Positions 8,449-15,692 of a stretch of 53,475 bases of DNA are shown here, piece after piece. Origin of the DNA: Sandaracinus sp. (GTDB taxonomy: Bacteria; Myxococcota_A; Polyangia; Polyangiales; Houyiibacteriaceae); the NCBI GenBank assembly GCA_020633125.1, contig JACKEH010000028.1:1-53475 (forward strand), given 5' to 3'. Under the pieces are notes generated by a model. The model was not told where the DNA came from and made no database searches. It saw only the letters and a list, made by a program, of their open reading frames with translations. Made by a program: the position numbers and the translations under genes. The stretch's first letter is position 1. Each line of letters starts with the position of its first letter.

Positions 8449-9368
8449 GAAGACGCCGCTCGGTCGAGCCGGGTGCGAGCGGGGCGTCGTCGGCGCTCGG
8501 CGAGCAGCACCTCACGCAGCGCGGCCGCCGCAGGAGGCAGACGCTCGACGCCTCGGTGCGCGACGCGAAGCTCGCGGACGATGGGGGTCCTCGAATCCGG
8601 CACGCGCACGAGCAGACCGCGCGCGAGGTCGTCGATCACCGCGTTCTCGCTGACGAGCGCGACCCCCACGCCGGCGCGCACGTTGCCCTTCACCGCCGCG
8701 ATGGAGCCGAGCTCCATGACGATCTCGGCTTCGGGAAAGAAACGCTCGAAGAGCGCGCGCGTCGTGGCGCCACGGCGAAAGGTCACGTGCGGGGCGGTCG
8801 CCGCGTCGACGCCGGGCGCGCAGACGAGCACGAGCGGGTCGGTGCGCCAGAGGTCGTGCTGCACTCCTTCGAGGCCGTGCGTCGGAGGCAAGACACGCGC
8901 GCGTCGGCCCCGAGGGCCACGCACGCCTTCGCTGAGGATCGCCAGATCGAGGTCGCCCGCGTGAAGTCCGTCGAGCGCTTCTTCCGAGGTGGTCTCGCGC
9001 AAGAGGAAGCGGACGCGCGCGTGCTCACGCCGAAATGCGGCGAGGATGGGCGGCAGCAGGTAGGTGCACGCGGTGGCGCCAGCGCCGACGCGTACCTCGC
9101 CGGCGTGAAGGCCTTCGATCTCTTCGATCGCGCGTTTGCCGTCTTCGAGGGCGGCGAGGGCGGCACGGGCGCGCGGGACCAGCGCGGCGCCGGCGGCGGT
9201 GGGGACGGCGCCGCTTCGTCCCCGGTGCAGCAGCCGCGCGCCGAAGTGCTCTTCGAGTCGGTGCATCGCGGCCGTGAGCGCGGGTTGCGAGAGATGCACG
9301 CGCCGCGCGGCTTCGCGAAACGTGCCGTGCTCCACGATCGCGAGGAAGTGTTTGAGCTCGTCGAGCAT
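8445..9368 (-). CDS. LysR-family transcriptional regulator
   Basis: A 307-residue LysR-type regulator. The N-terminal winged helix-turn-helix reads LKHFLAIVEHGTFREAARRV then HLSQPALTAAMHRLEEHFGA, followed by RLLHRG and the linker helix. The effector-binding domain (about 90-300) includes GEVRVGAGATACTYLLPPIL and DLDLAILSEG. The ATG at 9368 gives the canonical N-terminus. It is divergent from the TauE/SafE exporter and overlaps a FecR-like gene downstream, the usual arrangement in which a LysR protein controls the divergent gene and itself. A palindrome fitting a LysR operator lies between them (9383-9408). The inducer is unknown; an organic sulfonate, sulfite or other anion exported by TauE/SafE is possible but unproven. 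Confidence 0.93.
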   Translation of the reverse strand: MLDELKHFLAIVEHGTFREAARRVHLSQPALTAAMHRLEEHFGARLLHRGRSGAVPTAAGAALVPRARAALAALEDGKRAIEEIEGLHAGEVRVGAGATACTYLLPPILAAFRREHARVRFLLRETTSEEALDGLHAGDLDLAILSEGVRGPRGRRARVLPPTHGLEGVQHDLWRTDPLVLVCAPGVDAATAPHVTFRRGATTRALFERFFPEAEIVMELGSIAAVKGNVRAGVGVALVSENAVIDDLARGLLVRVPDSRTPIVRELRVAHRGVERLPPAAAALREVLLAERRRRPARTRLDRAASS

Positions 9369-9382
9369 CGATAACGGATGGT

Positions 9383-9408
9383 AATCGAAAACGTCCAAAC
9401 GTTCGATT
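9383..9408. promoter_or_regulatory. Palindromic operator between lysR and the TauE/SafE gene
   Basis: AATCGAA (9383-9389) and TTCGATT (9402-9408) form a perfect inverted repeat 12 bp apart. AACGT and ACGTT (9390-9394, 9399-9403) form a second, nested one. The stretch is AT-richer than its surroundings, as promoter regions here tend to be. LysR proteins bind interrupted dyads of the T-N11-A type at such divergent promoters. This also argues that the exporter starts downstream of it, at 9435. Confidence 0.6.
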
Positions 9409-9434
9409 GGATGAATGGCATCCGCGACGCCAGC

Positions 9435-10202
9435 ATGGTCGGCATGAGCTGGCTCGACCCCCTCGCCCTCGCGACCCTCGGAATTCTCGCCGGTGCGCTC
9501 ACGACGCTCGCGGGGCTCGGCGGTGGCGTGATGTTGACCTTGGCGCTCGCGTTGGTTTGGGACCCGCAGCGTGCGTTGGCGGTCGCGGCGCCGGCGTTGC
9601 TCTTCGGCAACCTGCACCGACTCTTTCTCTTTCGGCGCCACGCGGCGTGGCGCCCGCTCGTGCCTTTCCTCGTCGGCGCGGTGCCGGGCGCGTTGGTCGG
9701 CGGCTTCGTCGCGGTCGCGCTGCCGGAGACGGCGCTTCGCCTCGTGTTGGTGGGGGCCGTCGGGCTCGCGGTGGCGCGGGAGCTGGTGCAGCGCGCGAAG
9801 CATCCGCCGAAGGCGCTGTCTTGGCTCGCGTGGACGCCTTCGGGCGCGACCATCGTGCCGGTGACGTTCGGCGCGGGCGTGCTCACCGCGACGGGCGGTG
9901 CCGGCGCGCTCTTGCTCACGCCGCTGCTGCTCGCGTGTGGTTTCAAGAACGAGCGCTTCGTCGTGGCGGCCTCGACGGTGGCGGTCGCGATTCACCTCGC
10001 ACGCATCTCGGCCTACGGCTTCGGCGGCTTGGTCGACGCGAGCACGGTGCGCGACGCGACGATCGTCGGTTTGGCCATCTTCGGTGGCAACCTCGTGGGC
10101 AAGCAGGTGCGGACGAAGCTCGACGAGCGCCGCAACACGCAGGTGACCTACGGCGTGATGGTGGCGTGTGTGCTTCTGAGCGTGCTGGGCGTGACCGGCT
10201 GA
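9435..10202 (+). CDS. TauE/SafE-family anion exporter
   Basis: A 255-residue inner-membrane protein with about eight hydrophobic helices and the TauE/SafE pattern of two related halves. Signatures are LGILAGALTTLAGLGGGVML at the start and TFGAGVLTATGGAGALLLTP opening the second half. The family exports sulfite, sulfoacetate and related organic anions. An in-frame ATG at 9378 would leave only 9 bp to the divergent lysR and would translate the operator palindrome, so the ATG at 9435 just before helix one is preferred; 9411 is another option. Regulation by the divergent LysR protein is likely. Substrate is inferred from family only. Confidence 0.87.
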   Translation: MVGMSWLDPLALATLGILAGALTTLAGLGGGVMLTLALALVWDPQRALAVAAPALLFGNLHRLFLFRRHAAWRPLVPFLVGAVPGALVGGFVAVALPETALRLVLVGAVGLAVARELVQRAKHPPKALSWLAWTPSGATIVPVTFGAGVLTATGGAGALLLTPLLLACGFKNERFVVAASTVAVAIHLARISAYGFGGLVDASTVRDATIVGLAIFGGNLVGKQVRTKLDERRNTQVTYGVMVACVLLSVLGVTG

Positions 10203-10225
10203 GCGCCGCACCCACTTCTCAGGCT

Positions 10226-10500
10226 CGCTTGTGTCACGAATCGGCGGCGTTTCGTGGGCGTCGCGTCGGCGAAGCCGTGAGGCCGCGAAGCGGCGGTGGC
10301 GCGAAGCGCCGACTCTGCCTCTGCCACGGAGGCGCGAAGCGCGGGTTCTGGTGCCCGTTCTCGCGTCAGGATGAGAACTACACGCAGCGCGACTCGGGTC
10401 TGCCCGTGCCGATGCCCATGCCCGTGCCTGTCCCCCCGCTCCCGGCTCTGTCCCCGCGCCCCGTCCCCGTCCCCGTCCCCGGCCCCCGTTTCATGAGACC
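10226..10500 (+). repeat. Dispersed GAA-loop hairpin repeat with GTGCCC-like tail
   Basis: The 307-bp spacer between the exporter and the P450 gene is filled by the dispersed repeat. The core TCGGCGAAGCCGTGAGGCCG is at 10266-10285, with two perfect hairpins GCCGCGAAGCGGC (10282-10294) and GGCGCGAAGCGCC (10298-10310). A pyrimidine-rich tail of GTGCCC/ATGCCC and CCCCGT units follows (about 10398-10490). It shares order and orientation with the copy at 7.7 kb. I see no gene in it; any P450 promoter must lie within or at its end. Confidence 0.75.
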
Positions 10501-10509
10501 CTTCACCTC

Positions 10510-11910
10510 GTGGACCTCGTCACCACCGTCGCCGACCGCGCTGCCCGCCGCCTCGTTCGTTGGGAGCAGCAGACCCCGGACGCCCTGCCTCCGGGGCCTC
10601 TCGCGCCACCGAAGGCGCAGATGTTCTCGTTCTTGCTGACGCCGGGGCCTTTCCTGCGCGCGTGCCGGGAACGCTTCGGCAAGGTCGTCACGATTCGTAT
10701 CCCGGGGATTCCGCCGATCGTGCAGTTCAGCGAGCCGGACGCGGTGCGGGAGGTCTTCGCGGCGAGCGACGAGACGGTGCACGCCGGCGAGGCGAACGCG
10801 GTGCTCGAGCCTTTCCTCGGCAGCTACTCGGTGCTCATCCTCGACGGACCGCGGCATCGCTCGCAGCGCCGCCTCCTGCTACCGCCTTTTCGTGGCGACC
10901 GCATGCGCGCGTACGGCGAAGCGATGCGCGACATCACCGAGGCGGCGGTGGCGAAGTGGCCTCGCGCGCCGGGTGGCGGCGAACGCTTCGTCCTGCAGCG
11001 CGAAACGCAGGCCATCACGCTCGACGTGATCCTGCGCACCGTCTTCGGCATGGAAGACGGCGCCGACCAAGACCGCATGCGCGCGTTGCTCGTGCGTGGG
11101 CTGCGCATCTTGGACAACCCGGTCTTCTTGGTGCGCACGTTTCAGAAGGACCTCGGGCCGCTCTCGCCCTGGGGGCGTTTCCTTCGGCTTCGTGAGGCGG
11201 GGTTCCGCGAGATGGACGCGCTCGTGGCGCGCCGTCGTCGCGAAGGATTCGGCGACGACATCCTCTCGATGTTGCTGCAAGCGACGCACGAAGACGGCAC
11301 GCCGATGAGCGACGCCGAGATTCACGACGAGCTGCTCACGCTCTTGGTCGCCGGGCACGAGACCACCGCGACCGGGCTCACGTGGGCGCTGCACGATCTG
11401 TCGACGCATCCGCAGGTGTTGCGTCGGGTGCAGGAAGAGCTCGACGCACGCCTCGGGGGTGGGCCCATCGATCCCGACAAGGTGCGCGAGCTGCCTTACC
11501 TCGACGCGGTCTGCAAAGAGACGCTGCGCATTCACCCGGTCATCCCCGGCATCGGGCGGGTGTTGCAGAAACCGACGCGCATCGGCGGCATCGATCTCCC
11601 CGCCGGGGTCGCGGTCGGCTGCAGCATCTACCTCGTGCACTCGGACCCGGACACGTGGCCCGATCCCGAGCGCTACGACCCGACGCGTTTCCTCGACAAG
11701 AAGCCCTCGCCCTACACGTACTTCCCGTTCGGCGGCGGCATGCGGCGCTGCATCGGCGAGGCCTTCGCGCTTTACGAGATGCGCATCGTGCTCGCGACGA
11801 TCCTGCAGAAGCTCGAGCCGGTCGCCGCGGTCAAACACGTTCGCGAGCAGCGCCGGAACATCACGCTCACGCCCGCGGGGGGGCTGCCGATTCGCATGCA
11901 GCCGCGTTGA
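10510..11910 (+). CDS. Cytochrome P450 monooxygenase
   Basis: A 466-residue soluble bacterial P450 that would hydroxylate or epoxidise a hydrophobic substrate using two electrons from a ferredoxin or flavodoxin partner. All hallmarks are visible: the I-helix oxygen-activation motif AGHETT (281-286), the K-helix ExxR in KETLR (336-340), the PERF-like segment DPERYDPTRF (386-395) and the heme loop FPFGGGMRRCIGEA (405-418) with Cys414 as the thiolate ligand. The N-terminus lacks a membrane anchor but has a proline-rich lead (ALPPGPLAPP, 25-34). The overall look is of CYP110-like or related bacterial fatty-acid/terpene hydroxylases; that subfamily is a guess. The GTG at 10510 is used. No reductase or biosynthetic cluster is adjacent. 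Confidence 0.95.
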   Translation: MDLVTTVADRAARRLVRWEQQTPDALPPGPLAPPKAQMFSFLLTPGPFLRACRERFGKVVTIRIPGIPPIVQFSEPDAVREVFAASDETVHAGEANAVLEPFLGSYSVLILDGPRHRSQRRLLLPPFRGDRMRAYGEAMRDITEAAVAKWPRAPGGGERFVLQRETQAITLDVILRTVFGMEDGADQDRMRALLVRGLRILDNPVFLVRTFQKDLGPLSPWGRFLRLREAGFREMDALVARRRREGFGDDILSMLLQATHEDGTPMSDAEIHDELLTLLVAGHETTATGLTWALHDLSTHPQVLRRVQEELDARLGGGPIDPDKVRELPYLDAVCKETLRIHPVIPGIGRVLQKPTRIGGIDLPAGVAVGCSIYLVHSDPDTWPDPERYDPTRFLDKKPSPYTYFPFGGGMRRCIGEAFALYEMRIVLATILQKLEPVAAVKHVREQRRNITLTPAGGLPIRMQPR

Positions 11911-11985
11911 GCCGCGACTTCCGCGCTGCGGCGATTTCGAGCGCGTCGGCACGTCGTCGACTCGCCCAAAGGCCCGCGAAAGGCG

Positions 11986-14199
11986 TCACGTGCGGCGTCG
12001 CCAGAAGAGCACGATCAGTGCAGCGAGCCAGGTGCCGAGGAGCAGGCTTCGGGTCCACGCGTCCTCGGGCTCGAAGCGAAGCGCGACGCGATGGCGTCCC
12101 GCGGGCACCGGCACCGCACGTACGAAGCCGTTCGCGCGAAAGATCGGTGTCGCGACTCCGTCGACCTCGGCGAGCCAGCCTGGGTACCAGGCTTGGTTGA
12201 CGACGACGTAGCCCGCGGCCGGAGCGTCGACGACGAATCGAAGGGTGTCGCGTTCGAGGGCGACGTCTTCGGCGGCGCGGGCGGTCTCCGGCAGGCCGCG
12301 ACCGAACGCGAGCGGCGCTTCTTCTTCGTCGTCTTCGATCAGCGCGACCGGGGCCGGCGCGAGCTCACGAAGGAGCGCGAGCGCTTCTTGCCGCGACGAC
12401 ACGCGTCGGCTGCTGCTGCGAGGCACGACGTAGACGAGCGGCAGCGCGCGTGGAAGGCGGGTCACGCTTCGTTCGTGCTCGAGCGTGGCGCGTGCGCCCG
12501 GAAGATCCCGCGGCAAGAAGTGACGGTTCCAGCCGTGCAGGTAGTGGGGGCCCTGAAGCGCGTAGGCGACGCCGAATTGCGCGGCGAGTTGGGGTTGCTC
12601 CTGCAGCGCGGCGAGCACGCGTTCGTGGCTGCGTAGGGTGAGCGGGTCCTGGTAGCCACGAAGCTCGGGGAAGCGGTAGCGCGTGCCGGCGCGGAGGCCG
12701 ATCGCGAACTCGTCCATCGCCGCGTGCGCGCTGCCGAGGCCTTCGGTGTGGGCGAGCACCTCGCGCGCGACGTCGAGCGTGCCCGGTGGTTTGCCGACCC
12801 GGAGGTGACGCTCGTCGGGGAGCGCTTGGGTCACGTCGACGACCACGAGCAGCGAGAGCAACGCGCCGATCGACGCGCTCGAGACGCGCGCGGTCGCGAC
12901 GGCGGCGGCGAGCACGGCGGCGGCGAGGAAGGCGAGGCCAGGCCCGAGGTCGTGCTCGAAACGCTCGAAGTCGACGAAGAGCGCCGCGACGCCGAGCAGG
13001 AGCAATGCGCCGACGAAGGGAAGCGCGCGGCGAAGCGACCACGTTCGGGCCGCGAGCGCGTCGAGGCCGCCAGCGGCGAGCAAGGCTGCGCAGGGGCCGA
13101 GCCAGGCCTCGTAGCGGTGTGGCAGGCGAAAGAGCGCGACGCCCGGGACGTGATCGAAGGCGAGGCGAAAGAGCGGCCCCTCGGCGCCCATCGCGAGACC
13201 GACCGCGAGCGCGCCGGCGAGCAGGGCGAGCCCGCTGCCGATCGAACGTGCACGAAGGGCGAGCGGGGCGAGCGCCAACGGCAAGAGGCCGACGTAGAGG
13301 TGGTTGCCGCTGCGGGCGGCGAGCAGCGGGGAGAGGTCGCCGAGGCCACCGTCGGCGAGGTCTGTGAAGTCACGACCGGCTTGCACGGAGTGATGGGCGA
13401 GCTGAAGGCCCGGCACGAAGACGACCGCGACGAAGCCGAACGCGAAGAGCGCGAAGACGGCGAACGCACGCACGATCGCGAAGGCGGCGTCGCGGCGGTG
13501 ACCCTTCGGGGTCTCGTGGAGCTCCCGCGCGACACGTGCGAGTCCGTAGAGCGCGACGAAGCTCGAGGCGAAGAAGAGCGCGGGGGGCGAGCCGGTCCAC
13601 GCGCAGGCCCCGAAGGCGAGGGCGAGGAGCACGCCGTCGCGGACGCGTTTCTCCTGCACGAGCACTTCGGTCGCCCAGAGCATCGCGGGCAGGTACGCGA
13701 GGGCGCTGGTGAGGTTGAGCTCCCAGTTGTGCCGGAGGAAGGGCGCGTGCTCGACCAAGACCGCGCCCACGACGCTGCCGCTCCAACCAAAGCCGACCCG
13801 GCGCAACCAACCGAGCGCGAAGAGGCCGCTGAACAAGAAGCCCAAGACGACGCGCGCGGTGGCGAAGCCGAGAGGAGGCTCGGCGCCGAACGCGCACAGG
13901 GCGAGGTTGAGCGGGTGGTAGGGCGCGGCTTGCGGGTCGGCCACGAAGGGATAGCCACCGCGGTCGTAGGGGTTCCACGAGGGAAGCTCTCCGTCGTGCA
14001 GCGCGCCGCAGAGGTAGACGAGGTCGGGCCAGTATTGCTCGCTGACGTCCCACTCGAAGTAGGCGGTCTCGCCTCGAAGCGTGGCTTGGACCAGCGGTGC
14101 GAAGAGGTGGAGCGTGGCCGCGACGATCGTGGCGAGCGCGAGCCCGAGGGGGCGGAGACGCGAAGCGGTCGGGGCGCTCACGGCGCGACGGTAGCGCAT
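11986..14199 (-). CDS. YfhO-like multi-spanning membrane protein (GT-C-type fold)
   Basis: A 737-residue protein with about twelve hydrophobic helices over the first 460 residues, then a periplasmic C-terminal domain and a last helix (LLLGTWLAALIVLFWRR). Diagnostic pieces are the first loop YFEWDVSEQYWPDLVYL, WNPYDRGGYPFVADPQAAPY and HPLNLA, and the C-terminal NQAWYPGWLAEVDG with PAGRHRVALRFEPE, all typical of the bacterial YfhO family. That family resembles GT-C glycosyltransferases using polyprenyl-linked sugars; in Gram-positives YfhO takes part in teichoic-acid glycosylation. The acceptor here is unknown. The ATG at 14199 precedes a basic segment and helix one. It converges with the P450 gene and is the last gene of a leftward series. 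Confidence 0.85.
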   Translation of the reverse strand: MRYRRAVSAPTASRLRPLGLALATIVAATLHLFAPLVQATLRGETAYFEWDVSEQYWPDLVYLCGALHDGELPSWNPYDRGGYPFVADPQAAPYHPLNLALCAFGAEPPLGFATARVVLGFLFSGLFALGWLRRVGFGWSGSVVGAVLVEHAPFLRHNWELNLTSALAYLPAMLWATEVLVQEKRVRDGVLLALAFGACAWTGSPPALFFASSFVALYGLARVARELHETPKGHRRDAAFAIVRAFAVFALFAFGFVAVVFVPGLQLAHHSVQAGRDFTDLADGGLGDLSPLLAARSGNHLYVGLLPLALAPLALRARSIGSGLALLAGALAVGLAMGAEGPLFRLAFDHVPGVALFRLPHRYEAWLGPCAALLAAGGLDALAARTWSLRRALPFVGALLLLGVAALFVDFERFEHDLGPGLAFLAAAVLAAAVATARVSSASIGALLSLLVVVDVTQALPDERHLRVGKPPGTLDVAREVLAHTEGLGSAHAAMDEFAIGLRAGTRYRFPELRGYQDPLTLRSHERVLAALQEQPQLAAQFGVAYALQGPHYLHGWNRHFLPRDLPGARATLEHERSVTRLPRALPLVYVVPRSSSRRVSSRQEALALLRELAPAPVALIEDDEEEAPLAFGRGLPETARAAEDVALERDTLRFVVDAPAAGYVVVNQAWYPGWLAEVDGVATPIFRANGFVRAVPVPAGRHRVALRFEPEDAWTRSLLLGTWLAALIVLFWRRRT

Positions 14200-14248
14200 G
14201 CGTGACGTGCGAAGGCAACGTCCTCGCCGGCGCTACACCTCGCCGGCG

Positions 14249-14869
14249 CTACATCTCGACCGTCACGACTTCGCGCACTGACAGAAGCGTGGCGTTCGCG
14301 ACGTTCAAGCTGCGCCGTCCGGCCTCGCGCACCTCGCCGTGCGCCTCGTGAATGTGACCCATCACGTGCAGCGGGACCTTCACGTCGCGCAACGCGTCGC
14401 GAAGCGCCTCGCAGCCCACGTGGCGTCCCAAGACGATGCGGTCGAGGGTGCCGTGCGGGGGACCGTGCGTGACGAGAAGGTCGAGCTCCCGTGGCAGATC
14501 ACGCCATCGCGCGGCGAGCGGCGCGCCTCGCTCGAGGTTGAAGGCCATGTTTCGAAAACGCGGGACGAAGGGCGAGCCGAAGACGCGCAGGCCCGCGAAG
14601 GTCGTGGCTTCGTGGGCGAGGTAGACGATGCCCCGAGCGGCGCAGAGTGCGCGAAAGACTTCGGGCTCACGTTCGGCGAAACGATCGTGGTTGCCGCCGA
14701 CCAAGAGCTTCGGGACGTCGAAGCTCGCGAGCCAATCGAGGAAACGCACCGACTCGCGCTCGTCGCCGCGGCGCGTGAAGTCGCCGGCGTGCACGATCGC
14801 GTCGAAGCTACGCGGCATGGTGAGGCGCGTGTGACGTCCGTGGGTGTCGGAGAGGAGCGCGAGCTTCAT
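14249..14869 (-). CDS. Calcineurin-like metallophosphoesterase (MPPED/239-type)
   Basis: A 206-residue binuclear-metal phosphoesterase. Ligand motifs are complete and in order: SDTHG (Asp8, His10), HAGDFTRRGD (Asp30), GGNHD (Asn60, His61), VTHGPPHG (His135) and MGHIHEAHG (His172, His174). The THGPP...GHIHE.HG pattern is that of the MPPED1/MPPED2 (brain protein 239) group, whose members hydrolyse phosphodiesters in vitro. Start is the ATG at 14869. It lies 49 bp before the YfhO-like gene and 67 bp after the GNAT-like gene on the same strand; whether they form an operon is uncertain. Natural substrate unknown. Confidence 0.92.
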   Translation of the reverse strand: MKLALLSDTHGRHTRLTMPRSFDAIVHAGDFTRRGDERESVRFLDWLASFDVPKLLVGGNHDRFAEREPEVFRALCAARGIVYLAHEATTFAGLRVFGSPFVPRFRNMAFNLERGAPLAARWRDLPRELDLLVTHGPPHGTLDRIVLGRHVGCEALRDALRDVKVPLHVMGHIHEAHGEVREAGRRSLNVANATLLSVREVVTVEM

Positions 14870-14936
14870 GGGAGCGCGTCGTGGAAAGGCCTCGTCATGG
14901 GCCGCATCGTGGCGGCGTCTCGTCCGCGCCGTCTCG

Positions 14937-15611
14937 TCAGCGCCGCGCGACCCAGAGCGTACCCGCGGGCGTCGCGCCGAGCGCTTCGACGAACGATGCG
15001 GCGACGCGATCGGAATCGGCGGCGAAGACCACGGCGACACGACCGGCGTCGCGAAGGCGCGACGCGAGCGCACGCGCGATGTGGGAGGCGGCGCCGCGCC
15101 GTCGTCGGTCTTCGCGGGTGGCGAGCGCGAGCGCGGCGAAGCCTTCGGTCTGGGCGACGACGTAGCCGACGCTTCGCGCGTCGCCGTCGGCCAGGACGGG
15201 CCACCCGTGGGCGTAGGCGCGGTCGAGCGCACCGCCGCCGTCGAGCACACCGCCCCCGTCGAGCGTTTCCATCGCGTCGACGAACCCGAGCCGCGTGCGA
15301 TCCGGGGTGGCGTCGAGCTCACTCGCGTGGTCCGCCTCCTCGCGCGGCTCCAGCACCGCGACCTGGACGCGCTCCCAGGTGGCCGCGACGGTCGGCCACG
15401 GGCGTCGCGCCCAGAACGTCGTCGCGTGCGACGCGCCGGCGTGCGCGAGGGCGTCGCGGCTCGGCGCACCCACGATCGCGCCGACCTCGCCGAGCAGCGC
15501 CACGCCTCCCCTCGCGCTGGCCGACACTTCTGCTTCGGGGGCGAGCAGCAAGCCGCGAAGCCGAACGTGAACGGGAGAGTCGGGGACCAGCTCGAGCAAC
15601 GCGTCGCGCAC
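14937..15611 (-). CDS. GNAT-fold acetyltransferase-like protein
   Basis: A 224-residue protein. The C-terminal third looks like the acetyl-CoA-binding core of GNAT enzymes: a beta-strand region VGYVVAQTEGFAALALATRE, then the pyrophosphate loop DRRRRGAASHIARALASRLR and a last segment DSDRVAASFVEALGATPAGT. The N-terminal half is not recognised but includes an acidic stretch and a Gly-rich DGGGVLDGGG. Some GNAT core residues are degenerate, so activity is uncertain. Start is the ATG at 15611. The gene lies between the L,D-transpeptidase and the phosphoesterase on the same strand. Confidence 0.65.
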   Translation of the reverse strand: MRDALLELVPDSPVHVRLRGLLLAPEAEVSASARGGVALLGEVGAIVGAPSRDALAHAGASHATTFWARRPWPTVAATWERVQVAVLEPREEADHASELDATPDRTRLGFVDAMETLDGGGVLDGGGALDRAYAHGWPVLADGDARSVGYVVAQTEGFAALALATREDRRRRGAASHIARALASRLRDAGRVAVVFAADSDRVAASFVEALGATPAGTLWVARR

Positions 15612-15692
15612 GGTTCGGACCCTAGTACACCGGTGCGACGACGAGGAGGGGATCGCAGGCGAGCGCGGGTTCGGCTGAGGTGTGCTCGTGCT

